A DNA stretch of 64,000 bases, taken from the NCBI RefSeq assembly GCF_030929615.1, contig NZ_JAVFVU010000022.1, positions 1 through 64,000 of the forward strand, in the 5' to 3' direction. Positions 26,551 to 36,341 of this stretch are shown in pieces (the stretch's first letter is position 1; each line of letters opens with the position of its first letter). A model generated the notes under the pieces. It was not told the DNA's origin, did not search any database, and worked only from the letters and a program-made list of their open reading frames with translations. The translations under genes were made by a program, and so were the position numbers. The DNA is from Dyadobacter sp. LHD-138 (GTDB taxonomy: Bacteria; Bacteroidota; Bacteroidia; Cytophagales; Spirosomataceae).

Positions 26551-28026
26551 TCAATATTCTTTTCGGATACTGCAAAATATAGCATTGGCATTTGGGAGAA
26601 GCTGCCCTTTATCGCCGGATATTGAGATGGCGACATGGCTGTTGTAAAACTTGCGCATTTTTATTTCAGTAGAAACAATATAGGAAAATTGGTGCAACGT
26701 TTGCGGATAAGGGTGATCGTTCGTTCCGAAGTTGTTAGATAAGGAGAGACGACTGATTAATTTTAGATTTTGATTCAACACGACTTCTGATCCTGCATAA
26801 AATACCTGGATTCTATTATTGGGAAAATAATCTCCTCTTGATTCAGAGGCTTTGGGAGTTACATCTTTCCATGGGATGATAAATGGCGTTCCTATCGTTT
26901 TGCCAAAATAGGACCAGCCTTCATTGTATTGGGCATGATTGAAATAATTATCATTTCCCTGAAAACCAGAATTTAACTGGACAAAAGAACGCCCGCTTTG
27001 GGATAAAGTACTGATAAACTCCATGACGACGCGTTGAACATGGAAGCGATTGTTTGCATCCTTTTCAACCTTTTTATGCCAGGAAAATCCAGAAAGTCCG
27101 TCCGGGAAATTTTTTAACACGGCGCCTGATACATCATCAAATATGTGCTGATGATAAAGAAGAAATAACCCTTTGGATGAGCTGATTTCCATAGCGGCGT
27201 CATAGCTTCCAACATGATCTCCGATACGATAATCACCATCGAATACGGATAAATTATTATCACGTTTTGGTATGGTGCCCAGTAGTATATTACCAAAGTA
27301 TTTTAAGGAAGACGGTAGTTTGCCATTTTTTGCAAGATCAGGTCGGAGTTTCAGATATTCGGCTTCACCTCCCCACAGAACCTGGTGATGAAGGCCGGTA
27401 TAGATTTTGAATTTACTTTGGGGCTTTCCTAATCGTAAGTAAAAATATTTTTGATGTATAAATGCTTTTTTGATGTAATCACTATTGTACCAGCCATGGG
27501 CAAATCCAAAATTGATAGCCAGGTATTTTTTTAATATTTTGATGGGTAGATAGTCGGGTGTAGATATCAAGATTTTTGGAACGGCAAGTGCATTGCCGGA
27601 AACAACCATGAAGCCTGATGACAGAGTGGAATCTCCCAGGCCTGTAACGGTATTTCTACGGCCTGCGAGTATTTCGACTTTATGGAATTTAACCTTGAAA
27701 TAACCTTCTGCTACCAGGAATTGATTTTTTTGCTTACCCAGATTTCCAATAGTATTAAGACCGAAACCCCAGTTCCATTTGCGTCCTTTGCCCGATGGTA
27801 AAGTGTCATGTTGTAAATATGCTCTATGCAATCCCAATCGGATTGTTCCAAAAGGTGCTACATTGGGAACGATACCATTTTGATTAGTTCTTAACCAAAA
27901 TGGTATCGTTTTGCCGGTAGCTATCGAACCGCCAAACTCCGTATGCGCTTTCAGGTTATAAGGAAGGGATTGAGAAAGCCCAGTTCTGCTCGTTAGAATG
28001 ATTAAAAAGACAATAAAAATCCTCAT
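26551..28026 (-). CDS. Capsule assembly Wzi-family outer-membrane protein
   Basis: A 491-residue protein with signal peptide (to about residue 18, GLSQ). The pattern HTEFGGSIATGKTIPFWLRT and NGIVPNVAPFGTIRLGLHRA near the N-terminus, a barrel of aromatic-alternating strands, and LHHQVLWGGEAEYLKLRPDL match the Bacteroidota Wzi family, which anchors capsule or exopolysaccharide at the cell surface. No other capsule genes are visible nearby. Confidence 0.8.
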   Translation of the reverse strand: MRIFIVFLIILTSRTGLSQSLPYNLKAHTEFGGSIATGKTIPFWLRTNQNGIVPNVAPFGTIRLGLHRAYLQHDTLPSGKGRKWNWGFGLNTIGNLGKQKNQFLVAEGYFKVKFHKVEILAGRRNTVTGLGDSTLSSGFMVVSGNALAVPKILISTPDYLPIKILKKYLAINFGFAHGWYNSDYIKKAFIHQKYFYLRLGKPQSKFKIYTGLHHQVLWGGEAEYLKLRPDLAKNGKLPSSLKYFGNILLGTIPKRDNNLSVFDGDYRIGDHVGSYDAAMEISSSKGLFLLYHQHIFDDVSGAVLKNFPDGLSGFSWHKKVEKDANNRFHVQRVVMEFISTLSQSGRSFVQLNSGFQGNDNYFNHAQYNEGWSYFGKTIGTPFIIPWKDVTPKASESRGDYFPNNRIQVFYAGSEVVLNQNLKLISRLSLSNNFGTNDHPYPQTLHQFSYIVSTEIKMRKFYNSHVAISISGDKGQLLPNANAIFCSIRKEY

Positions 28027-28098
28027 GATTTTTAGTGATTTTGACTCCTGAGTTAAGGCTTTTAGGTCTTGTTCGATTTACTGAAAGGAGAAAAACAT

Positions 28099-28527
28099 TC
28101 AATGCTTACAATTTTTTTCACATTCTTCCAGGGCTTTCTCGGCAAGTGTCAAAGCATCTGTCAATGCCTTCATCTGGGCAGTTGCTTTATCAAATTCGGT
28201 TTGTTTTTCTTCTTGATTTTTAATTTTAGCTTGTAAAATCGTATTGGCAACACGCAATGCAGCTTCATAGCTGTCATCACCGGGATGGGCATCTCGATCC
28301 GCCACCGCCTGTTTTTGTTTTGCAAGGGCGTCCTTTAACTCGTCATTTGCCACTTTTAAATTCTCAGTTCTACGTTCTAATGTAGGTTTAAAATCATCTA
28401 TTGCACTTTTTGCCTTACCAACAGCAAGATTTTCCTTTGCGCAGCAATGATCCAAAACCATATTTTCACACTTCCAGTTGGAGGCGATAATTAATAGCAA
28501 AGCGAGATGAAATAGTACTTTTTTCAT
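28099..28527 (-). CDS. Exported coiled-coil protein with cysteines at both ends (unknown function)
   Basis: This 142-residue protein was not recognised. Residues 1-16 are a hydrophobic export signal. C20, C28 and C29 come just after it, and C136 and C140 lie at the very end. Residues about 30-135 are rich in Ala, Lys, Glu and Asp with heptad-like spacing, and a turn GDDS near residue 77 could make an antiparallel helical hairpin bringing the cysteines together. There is no clear lipobox. It is encoded upstream of the Wzi gene on the same strand, 72 nt away. Confidence 0.65.
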   Translation of the reverse strand: MKKVLFHLALLLIIASNWKCENMVLDHCCAKENLAVGKAKSAIDDFKPTLERRTENLKVANDELKDALAKQKQAVADRDAHPGDDSYEAALRVANTILQAKIKNQEEKQTEFDKATAQMKALTDALTLAEKALEECEKNCKH

Positions 28528-29723
28528 AATGATTTATATTAAGATGTTAAACAGATTTTACTTTTAAAGTCTATTATGAAGGACAAAAGTTAATTATCAC
28601 TTCGTATTGATAACTAACGTTAATCAATAATCGTCAACACATATGCAATGCCAGACTTGGTTATCTATTGTGGATAGACAACTGCTCAGTGGAATTCCGG
28701 ATCGTAACGGATTCGTGAATCAGGATGAAAAGGCATCCAGGATTCCTGTGAAACGGAGTCGAAAGTTATATTTATGCAAACTTTCTTTAACTGCGGATGG
28801 CTTAGATAATCACATGTAAATCAAATGGAAGGCATAATTTACTTGGTAAAATAATACACCGACCCAACTGAGAACTTGGTCAGTTTTTATATTAATTTTA
28901 CAAGTGCAAAGAAAGTGCAGAACTTTAATAGGATAACACGTAGCTATCCTGTTAAACCGTAGAAATAGATAGATTGTTTTTCATATGCCAATGATGAATG
29001 TGGGATGTAAACAACAATATTTCAACAAGAGAAACACATCGGTAGGCCAAAACTCCCTTCTTATAATTGAATTATGCATAAAACTAATCAAATTGTTTAT
29101 ATTTCATGAATTTCTAGTGTGTTATTTCCGAGTAAGTATTGATCGATTTATCCAACGGTAAGAAATTATATTAGATCCTGTCACAAATTATATTGAAAGA
29201 CAATTGTGCCGTCGACTTTAAGCAATCGGCAGTCGTCCGAAATGTTGTTCCTTTTATCAACCTGATAGGCGTAAGCCGACTGTCGATAGCACTGCAAAAG
29301 AAATCGAGATAGGGTTTATTGTAAATGACTGGTTAGTAAATCCCATGGAGATTTCGATACCCATGACTCATAGAATGTAAAAATCAAGAACACATAAAAT
29401 TGGACGCCAGAATCAGTTATATATGATTTTCAAATAAATACACTCCAGCGAAACAATTTCTTATAATGGTCTGTCTGTTACGAAATCCACTTGTCATTAA
29501 ATCCGAATTCTCCAGCGGGACACCGATTCGCTAAATAGAAGTGGAAAAAGGTATAATGTGTGTTTTAGTATGCAAAGGATATCGTTATATGTATGTTGAT
29601 GATTCAAATTTAGGAAGGGCATTTCATATCGTTTATAGTATTATCACAGATGGTGATAGAATTATTTCCGTGTTGCTATGATTTTTACCAATATTTACGA
29701 CCAAATGATTTCCATAAGCAGCA
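28528..29723. other. Gene-poor region
   Basis: About 1.2 kb with no supportable gene. It is AT-rich and has stops in every frame. Small structures seen are AACTGA/TCAGTT around 28867-28886 and an imperfect inverted pair between about 29207 and 29300 (GTGCCGTCGAC against GTCGATAGCAC). Together with the transposase fragment that follows, it looks like decayed mobile or horizontally acquired DNA rather than a dense regulatory region. Confidence 0.5.
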
Positions 29724-29868
29724 AAATGCGCAGGAGTAAGCTTTATGGATAGTACCACCGTAGCGGCGGGCGCACTGAAAGTTTGCAAAAATCAGAGAAT
29801 TCATATCCATAAGATCTTCAAAACCTTAGCTGAAAGCGGGGAGTTATCAATGGGCAGGTTCTACGGAC
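29724..29868 (+). pseudogene. IS982-family-like transposase fragment
   Basis: The plus-strand frame reads KCAGVSFMDSTTVAAGALKV, then CKNQRIHIHKIFKTLAESGE and LSMGRFYG. This matches the DDE-core start of IS982-type transposases of Bacteroidota (pattern G(I/V)SF(I/M)DST...VC.N.RI..HK.F......G..SMG.F(F/Y)G). The catalytic aspartate is in MDST. Similarity stops after FYG, where the family continues FKLHLIIN, and a stop lies shortly upstream. The fragment is about 48 codons of a gene of about 290. Confidence 0.65.
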
Positions 29869-29968
29869 GGTTCGCCGCTTTATCGATCCGCAGTTTAAAT
29901 CGAATTCACTTTGTATTAACTAAACATGTAAAAATTGTACTGTGGTGATAGCATTCATTTCATTACTT

Positions 29969-31303
29969 TCAGAAATTCCCGTCAAAAGTTCTACCGGTTT
30001 TGATATCTTTCAGGTTGAGGGCATGAATTGTACCAATACCCGCAAATGTGATTTCCACACCATAGATCTGTTTCAGCGGTTGCTTGTAGGCAATGCTGAA
30101 AACCTGCTTATCGTTCAGATACAACACGGCATGTTTGTTAACCACTTTTAATCCGATCGTTCCCCCCTTGCTGAAATCGGCTCCCAGAAAATCCAGATTA
30201 TCAACTTTGCCCTGTTTTTTGATCTCTGAAAAATGAGCTGTCGTCCAGTGCAGACAGCCGGGTTTCATGACCGTGATCAAATGACTTGAAGATTCGCCAA
30301 GCAAAAGGACCCGTACCTGCGAGCATCGTACGCCCGGACGGTCATGGGAGGTTGTGACTTTCGTAGAAAACTCGAAATTATCTCCGTCAATGTTCGTGAT
30401 ATGGCTGTTATCAAAATCGACAAAAAAAGTACGGCTCGTATCCACACCGGCATGGGCAACTTCGGTTGCGCTGATGCTGTACCTGCTTCCTTTGAAAAGA
30501 TCAGGAAAGTCAATCGGATAAACCCTTGTGGTATCATACATCATGTGCGCGGTAGCCGTCCACCCGTTCGTTTTCAGATATACGGTCGCCGTGCCAAGTA
30601 CCTGATCCAAGTGTTTTAATACAGCAAAGTACCTGCCCGGCTGTTCATAGTAGTGAGAAAACAGGCTGTCTTTGCCATTTGTAGTGATTTTTTTTCCATC
30701 ACCAAATTCAATAACGTAGGGAGCAGACTGGCCGTGGTTCTGGCTGATGCCTCGTAATACAAAAACAGCAGAATGGGGATTTTCTCCCACCGGATTTTTA
30801 CAGATCAGGCTAACCTGTTCTACCCTGGAAGGGAATATTTTTTCACGAAATAAAAAAATAGTAACACCCGTCAGTACAATAACAACACCCAGGATTATCC
30901 ATTTTTTGAACCCGTTTTTAACCTTCCTTTTTTGAAGATAAATAGGATCCTCTATGGTTAACGGCAATTCACGGGTCGGGGTTTTCAGCAGGCTGCTCGT
31001 GCCTGGCAGAGATTGGGAGTTCGTGAAATGATCCCAGTCTTTAAAACCGATGTAAATCGCCAGCGCATCGCGGGTGGCTTTCTGCGGATAATAACGCGCG
31101 TCGGTTTTAATTTTTCCAAATATTCGTTTGAGGGTATTCGGGCTGATTTGTACGCTTGTTTTTTTATAAAGAATATTGCTAAGCTTGATATAGTCGCTAT
31201 TTGTCCATGTGGCAATATCCTGCTTGCCATAAATCTCACTGATCAGCTGACATCCGTGGTCGAAGTAGTCTAAATAGCTCGCCTGGCCTTGTCCATTCTC
31301 CAT
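29969..31303 (-). CDS. Membrane-spanning sensor/regulator with cytoplasmic N-domain, PKD-like and lectin-like outer domains
   Basis: A 444-residue protein. Residues about 10-95 are a soluble domain (YIKLSNILYKKTSVQISPNT, ARYYPQKATRDALAIYIGFK) that looks helical and may bind DNA or a protein; this N-domain recurs in Bacteroidota but its role is not settled. One membrane helix spans about 135-152 (WIILGVVIVLTGVTIFLF). Beyond it, a PKD-like domain (about 195-250, VIEFGDGKKITTNG, HYYEQPGRYFAVL) and a concanavalin/LamG-like C-terminal domain (about 290-440) would be outside the inner membrane. It is divergent from the SusC operon at 31484, where a FecI/FecR or hybrid sensor would normally stand. 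It is probably that operon's sensor, by inference. Confidence 0.6.
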   Translation of the reverse strand: MENGQGQASYLDYFDHGCQLISEIYGKQDIATWTNSDYIKLSNILYKKTSVQISPNTLKRIFGKIKTDARYYPQKATRDALAIYIGFKDWDHFTNSQSLPGTSSLLKTPTRELPLTIEDPIYLQKRKVKNGFKKWIILGVVIVLTGVTIFLFREKIFPSRVEQVSLICKNPVGENPHSAVFVLRGISQNHGQSAPYVIEFGDGKKITTNGKDSLFSHYYEQPGRYFAVLKHLDQVLGTATVYLKTNGWTATAHMMYDTTRVYPIDFPDLFKGSRYSISATEVAHAGVDTSRTFFVDFDNSHITNIDGDNFEFSTKVTTSHDRPGVRCSQVRVLLLGESSSHLITVMKPGCLHWTTAHFSEIKKQGKVDNLDFLGADFSKGGTIGLKVVNKHAVLYLNDKQVFSIAYKQPLKQIYGVEITFAGIGTIHALNLKDIKTGRTFDGNF

Positions 31304-31407
31304 GATTATGATACTGTAATATGTTGTTTATTAATGATTTGGGTTGTCCATAATTTTGTATAAAAGGTTGGTCAATCCATTCGGGCTCTCTTCTTATTGT
31401 TCAAAAT

Positions 31408-31415
31408 TATATTTG
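31408..31415 (+). promoter_or_regulatory. Candidate -7 box of the second SusC operon
   Basis: TATATTTG fits TAnnTTTG and lies 69 nt before the chosen SusC start. A matching -33 TTG at the normal distance is not evident, which suits an activator-dependent promoter. It lies downstream of the ATG at 31397, arguing that the longer reading frame from there is not the true start. Confidence 0.4.
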
Positions 31416-31483
31416 CAAAACAAAATTTATTTCTGTCCGATCAGAGACCTGATTGGGGATCAAACCTTAAATATCTGAAAAAT

Positions 31484-34400
31484 ATGCGACAAAAAATTCT
31501 ACTATCCTGTGCTATGTTTCTTAGCTGGCTCTGTCCACTTATGGCACAAACCAGGGAGATTAGCGGCAAGGTTACCGACGAGAAACTGAAAGACCTGCCC
31601 GGTGTAAGTATCGTCATCAAAGGTACCCAGCGTGGTACGGTTACGGATGTGAACGGACAATATCGCCTGCCTGTTTCTGATCAGAACCCGGTTATTCTTA
31701 CCTTTTCGTTTGTAGGTTACCGTAGTCAGGAAATCACACTGGCAACGCAAACCAGGCTGGATGTTGCAATGACTCCCGAAGATAATGCTTTATCGGAAGT
31801 TGTGGTGGTCGGTTATGGAACGCAGAAAAAGAAAGATCTCACCGGTGCGATTTCTACGATCGGCTCGAAGGATGTTGCGGGCCGTCAAACCGTTCAGATT
31901 TCGGAGGCTTTACAGGGAAGTATTGCCGGCGTTTCGGTGACCCGGAGTGGTGGTGCGCCCGGATCCGGATCCAGTATCCTTATCCGTGGCATTACAACAA
32001 TTGGTACCAATAATCCGCTCGTGATTGTGGATGGAGTTCCTGTCAGCAGTATCGATAATGTGAATCCTGGAGATGTGGAGAGTATAACGGTTTTAAAGGA
32101 TGCTGCGTCCGCGGCTATCTATGGTTCGAGAGGCGCTGCCGGTGTTATTCTGGTAACGACCAAACGCGCGAAGAGTGGACAAGGTAGCCTTGAATACACC
32201 TATGAGTACGGTGTGCAGCGGGCAACAGCTACGCCAGATTATGTGGGTGTGCAGGATTATATGCGTTATTTCAATGAGCAGGCCACCAATGACGGTGCGA
32301 GCACCGGGCCTTTTGCCAAAACACTGATCGATAATTATCTGGACAGCAACCGCGTGAATCCGGATAATTTCCCGAATACCAACTGGCAAAAATCGATGAT
32401 TACCCGGAGCAATGCGCCTCGGCAGCGCCACGACCTTGTTTTCACCATGGGAACGGATAAGATCAAAACCAAAGCTTCGCTGGGGTACACCAATTCCGGT
32501 GCGTTTTATGATAACCGTTCATACAATCGTTATTTGTTTCGGATTAATAACGATTTGCAGGTGAGCAATAAAATCGGGGTTAACCTGGATGTTTTTTACA
32601 AACGAACAACCAACAAGGGAAATGCAAACGAGCTGCCCGATAACAGCTTTAATCCAATCTATGAATCCCGGATTATGCCGCCGATCTACGACGATGTTTA
32701 TGCCGATGGCAGACTTGCACTGGGTAAAGACGGGCGGAATCCGTTGGCTCAGCTGAGGCGGGGCGGGTCTACCAAAAGTCTGTCAAATCAGATCGGAGGG
32801 CGGATATCTTTTAACTACAAACCTGTGAAAGGCCTTACTTTTACGGTCCTCGTAGCACCGGTATTTGATCTCGACAAAAGCAAATATTTCTCCAAACAAA
32901 TCCGCTTTACAAGCGCTGACGGAAAGCCAAGTCCGGTTGTGAACCAGGCCAGAACGATTTTGACAGAAGGCAGATCCGAGTCATTAAGCATTAACGGACA
33001 GGCGCTGGTGAATTATGTGAAGGAAATCAATGGTGTGCATTCCTTTGATATCCTGGCAGGATATGAAGAAAATTACCGATCGCTGGAAACGCTGGGAGCA
33101 TCCAGAAGCGGGTTTGCGCTGACTGATTTCCCTTATCTGAATTCCGGTTCTACGGAGCTGAGGGATAACGCTGGCGGGGCTAATGAATCGGGTTTGCATT
33201 CGTTTTTCGGACGACTTCAGTACAATTATAAGAGTAAATATTTTGTTCAGGGAAACCTTCGCTCGGACCTTTCGTCCCGTTTTGCGTCTGCTTACCGGAA
33301 AGCGGTTTATCCTTCTGTTTCGGCAGGCTGGACAGTTTCAGAAGAAAACTTCATGAAAAATGTTTCCTGGCTTTCTTTCCTGAAAGTAAGAGGATCGTGG
33401 GGTGAAGCGGGTAATGAGCGCTTGCTGGATAAGGATGGCAACCCGGCTTACTATCCATACATGGCGACCATCGATTTTTCCACGGCGCTGTTTTATCAGA
33501 ATGGTAGCGTAGTCCCTTTAACCGGTGGCGGTCAGCAGGTTTATGCCGTAAAAAACATTACCTGGGAAACGAGTCGTACCACGGATTTCGGTCTGGATGC
33601 CGCTTTCCTGAACGACCGGCTGACACTGGGGGCGGATTATTACAAAAAGACAACAACCGATATTCTATTGCCGCTTGATGTTCCCTTGTACATGGGTTAT
33701 GACAAACCCAACCAGAACGCGGGTACTTTAAACGTCAAGGGTTGGGAACTTGAACTGGCCTGGAAGGACCGGATCAATAAGTTCGGATACTCGCTGGCTG
33801 CCAACTTATCGGATGCAAAATCGACGGTGGGAGATTTAAAAGGAACGGAATTCCGCGGTGACCAGATCATCCGGAATGGCAGCGAGTACAATGAATGGTT
33901 TGGCTATTTGTCCAACGGTCTTTTCCAGACACAGGACGAGATCACAGGCGCTCCCGTTTTAAACGTAACGACAAAACCGGGAGACGTGCGCTATGTGGAT
34001 GTGAGTAAGGACGGAAAGATTACGACCGATGATAAGGTGCTGCTGGGTGGTGCGCTGCCACGCTATTTGTACGGAGGAAACCTGCGCGCAGATTATGCCG
34101 GTTTTGATTTTGGTGTAACTTTTCAGGGAGTTGGTAAAAAACGTTCCCGCCTGAGCAGCGAGGTGATCCAGCCCTTTGCCGAGGCTTTTGGCAATATGCC
34201 GGCGGATATGCAAGGCAAGTTCTGGAGTGTGAATAATACCGCGCAGCAAAATCTTGCAGCCACCTATCCACGACTTTCGCGCACCTCCAACAGCGCCAAT
34301 TATACACTGTCGGATTACTGGCTGATCCATGGCGGTTATTTTCGTCTGAAAAATATCACGCTGGGTTATACCCTCAAACAGGATCTGATGAAACGGATTG

Positions 34401-34543
34401 GCGTGCAGACATTACGTTTTTATGCATCTGCCAATGACGTGTTTTCGTTCAGCAAGTTTCCCAAATACCTCGATCCTGAGTCGGGAAGTTATGCTTATCC
34501 GATCGTGTCAACCTTTATGGCGGGAGCAACCATCCGTTTTTAA
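31484..34543 (+). CDS. SusC-like TonB-dependent receptor (no STN domain)
   Basis: A 1019-residue outer-membrane transporter starting at the ATG at 31484, which gives a clean signal peptide (MRQKILLSCAMFLSWLCPLM, then AQ). An upstream in-frame ATG at 31397 would add 29 residues ahead of the signal. The carboxypeptidase-regulatory-like domain (GKVTDEKLKDLPGVSIVIKG) comes first, then the plug (SEVVVVGYGTQKKKDLTGAI, VIVDGVPVSSIDNVNPGDVE) and the barrel ending FMAGATIRF. It lacks the STN domain, so it is not FecR-coupled. It pairs with the SusD 33 nt downstream. Confidence 0.92.
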   Translation: MRQKILLSCAMFLSWLCPLMAQTREISGKVTDEKLKDLPGVSIVIKGTQRGTVTDVNGQYRLPVSDQNPVILTFSFVGYRSQEITLATQTRLDVAMTPEDNALSEVVVVGYGTQKKKDLTGAISTIGSKDVAGRQTVQISEALQGSIAGVSVTRSGGAPGSGSSILIRGITTIGTNNPLVIVDGVPVSSIDNVNPGDVESITVLKDAASAAIYGSRGAAGVILVTTKRAKSGQGSLEYTYEYGVQRATATPDYVGVQDYMRYFNEQATNDGASTGPFAKTLIDNYLDSNRVNPDNFPNTNWQKSMITRSNAPRQRHDLVFTMGTDKIKTKASLGYTNSGAFYDNRSYNRYLFRINNDLQVSNKIGVNLDVFYKRTTNKGNANELPDNSFNPIYESRIMPPIYDDVYADGRLALGKDGRNPLAQLRRGGSTKSLSNQIGGRISFNYKPVKGLTFTVLVAPVFDLDKSKYFSKQIRFTSADGKPSPVVNQARTILTEGRSESLSINGQALVNYVKEINGVHSFDILAGYEENYRSLETLGASRSGFALTDFPYLNSGSTELRDNAGGANESGLHSFFGRLQYNYKSKYFVQGNLRSDLSSRFASAYRKAVYPSVSAGWTVSEENFMKNVSWLSFLKVRGSWGEAGNERLLDKDGNPAYYPYMATIDFSTALFYQNGSVVPLTGGGQQVYAVKNITWETSRTTDFGLDAAFLNDRLTLGADYYKKTTTDILLPLDVPLYMGYDKPNQNAGTLNVKGWELELAWKDRINKFGYSLAANLSDAKSTVGDLKGTEFRGDQIIRNGSEYNEWFGYLSNGLFQTQDEITGAPVLNVTTKPGDVRYVDVSKDGKITTDDKVLLGGALPRYLYGGNLRADYAGFDFGVTFQGVGKKRSRLSSEVIQPFAEAFGNMPADMQGKFWSVNNTAQQNLAATYPRLSRTSNSANYTLSDYWLIHGGYFRLKNITLGYTLKQDLMKRIGVQTLRFYASANDVFSFSKFPKYLDPESGSYAYPIVSTFMAGATIRF

Positions 34544-34576
34544 AAGAAACGTCAACGAAATTTAACATTCCTGATT

Positions 34577-36253
34577 ATGAAAAAAATAGCATGGATATGG
34601 CTGGCAAGTATAGGATTTACCGGCTGTCACACCCTTGATTTAAACCCGCTTTCGGAAGCTTCGACCGGAACATTTTACTCCAACCAGACCGAACTGGAAC
34701 TGGCAGTGAACGATCTGTACCGGAGTGTGTTCTGGAATAATGACAATGAACTTTTCAGTGACAATGAATGGCACCGCGGCCAGCTGACCAATGCCGTGAT
34801 TGGTGGCACGATGAATGCCGATGACGCCGCCGTGCAGACCTACTGGCTGAATTGTTACAAAGCCATTGCCCGGGCTAATTCCTTTCTGACGAGCAAGGAT
34901 CGGGCCGTTGCAAATACCCCGCAATCGGTTATGCTGCGTCTGGAAGCGGAAATGCGGCTGATTCGCGCTTACCAGTATTCCAGGTTGATTACCCATTTTG
35001 GCGACGTGCCTCTTCTGACTTCACCGGTCGCGCTCGAAGAATCCTATGAAGTACAGCGAACAGGGAAAGATGAAATCCTGGCGTTCATTTTTACAGAACT
35101 GGATTTCGCTGCTGCCAATCTTCCCATAACGTATGGCGCCGCCGAGACGAAAAGGTTTACCCGCGGTGCGGCGCTGGCGGTCAAAGCGAGGACGGCTTTG
35201 TATTTGGGCAAATGGGAAATTGCCAGGCAGGCTGCCGAGAGCGTTATGAAACTGGGTGCCGGCTATGCGCTTCACGGAAGTTATCAGCAATTATTTACCA
35301 AAGCCGGTGAGACAAGCCGGGAATTGATCATCAGCGTTCCCCGGGATGAAAAACAGCAGGTGTTTAGTGCGGCGGGTTATGTGCAGGATAATATTTCCAG
35401 AAACGCAGGCGGTTTTGGCGCGCAGCTCCCGACCCGCGATATCCTCGATGCCTACGAATGTACGGATGGGAAACCGATTAATGAGTCTCCTTTGTATGAT
35501 CCTAAAACGCCATTCAAAAACCGCGATCCACGTCTGACCGCCAACATTGTCGAATTTAACACCCAATGGCTTGGTTACAATTATTCGCCGCATCCCGACT
35601 CGCTCACCATATTCAGTTCAAAAGAAAATAAAAAAGTACCCAATAAGGATAGTCGTGCCGTGGCCGCTTTTGCGAGTTTCACCGGTTTTTTATGGAAAAA
35701 GGGAATTGATCAAACCTGGCCCGATCGCCTGGTTGAGGATAACGACGCAATCATTATCCGGTATGCAGAAATTCTGCTGACTTATGCGGAGGCGAAAATA
35801 GAATTGGGGCAAATCGATGAAAGTGTCTTAAACGCGATCAATCAGATTCGTGCACGTGCTTATGGCGTCTCCGTGGAGCAGACGACCTTGTATCCTTCGG
35901 TTGTTACGATGGATGCCGCTTTACTTAAAAAGATATTACGACGTGAGCGCAGGGTTGAATTTCCGCGGGAAGGCTTGCGGTACATGGATCTGATTCGCTG
36001 GAAACTGGCAGAAAAAGCACTTTCCAGGCCCGTGATCGGATTACCGGATCCGGCAGCACAAAGCCGCGCAAAATGGCCATTCCCGGGAGTTACGCCAATA
36101 GACGGAGACGGCATTGCAGATTATTCGGGATTTGGTGCAGATGTAAAGGTATTATCGCAAAGGTCATTTGATAAAACCAGACAATATCTATGGCCGATAC
36201 CAGCCGTGGAAAGAAGGGTGAATACCAACATTACCCAAAACGCAGGTTACTAA
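34577..36253 (+). CDS. SusD/RagB-family lipoprotein
   Basis: A 558-residue lipoprotein with lipobox GFTGC at about residue 17 and the SusD start LDLNPLSEASTGTFYSNQTE. TPR-like helices carry LEAEMRLIRAYQYSRLITHF, and the C-terminal signature reads RRERRVEFPREGLRYMDLIR with the end WPIPAVERRVNTNITQNAGY. It forms the surface lid of the preceding SusC. The glycan is not evident. Confidence 0.92.
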   Translation: MKKIAWIWLASIGFTGCHTLDLNPLSEASTGTFYSNQTELELAVNDLYRSVFWNNDNELFSDNEWHRGQLTNAVIGGTMNADDAAVQTYWLNCYKAIARANSFLTSKDRAVANTPQSVMLRLEAEMRLIRAYQYSRLITHFGDVPLLTSPVALEESYEVQRTGKDEILAFIFTELDFAAANLPITYGAAETKRFTRGAALAVKARTALYLGKWEIARQAAESVMKLGAGYALHGSYQQLFTKAGETSRELIISVPRDEKQQVFSAAGYVQDNISRNAGGFGAQLPTRDILDAYECTDGKPINESPLYDPKTPFKNRDPRLTANIVEFNTQWLGYNYSPHPDSLTIFSSKENKKVPNKDSRAVAAFASFTGFLWKKGIDQTWPDRLVEDNDAIIIRYAEILLTYAEAKIELGQIDESVLNAINQIRARAYGVSVEQTTLYPSVVTMDAALLKKILRRERRVEFPREGLRYMDLIRWKLAEKALSRPVIGLPDPAAQSRAKWPFPGVTPIDGDGIADYSGFGADVKVLSQRSFDKTRQYLWPIPAVERRVNTNITQNAGY

Positions 36254-36264
36254 TTTTTAATGCC

Positions 36265-36292
36265 CCCGGCAGTGATAGTCTGTCCTGCCGGG
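36265..36292 (+). terminator. Hairpin between susD-like gene and propeller gene
   Basis: CCCGGCAG at 36265-36272 and CTGCCGGG at 36285-36292 form a perfect 8-bp stem with a 12-nt loop, followed by TTTGAT. It lies 12 nt after the SusD stop and 50 nt before the next start. It may lower expression of the downstream genes relative to susCD instead of ending the operon. Confidence 0.5.
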
Positions 36293-36341
36293 TTTGATCA
36301 GATTTTGCAACAGTTTATATTACAGATTAATCATTATTTTA

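Noticed and set aside
29207..29300. Imperfect inverted pair as IS ends or an integration site
   Set aside because: The match is short with mismatches and there is no gene between the arms; it may be chance in AT-rich DNA.
29942..30151. A 69-codon plus-strand frame
   Set aside because: It lies antisense inside the membrane sensor gene, whose domain structure is clear.
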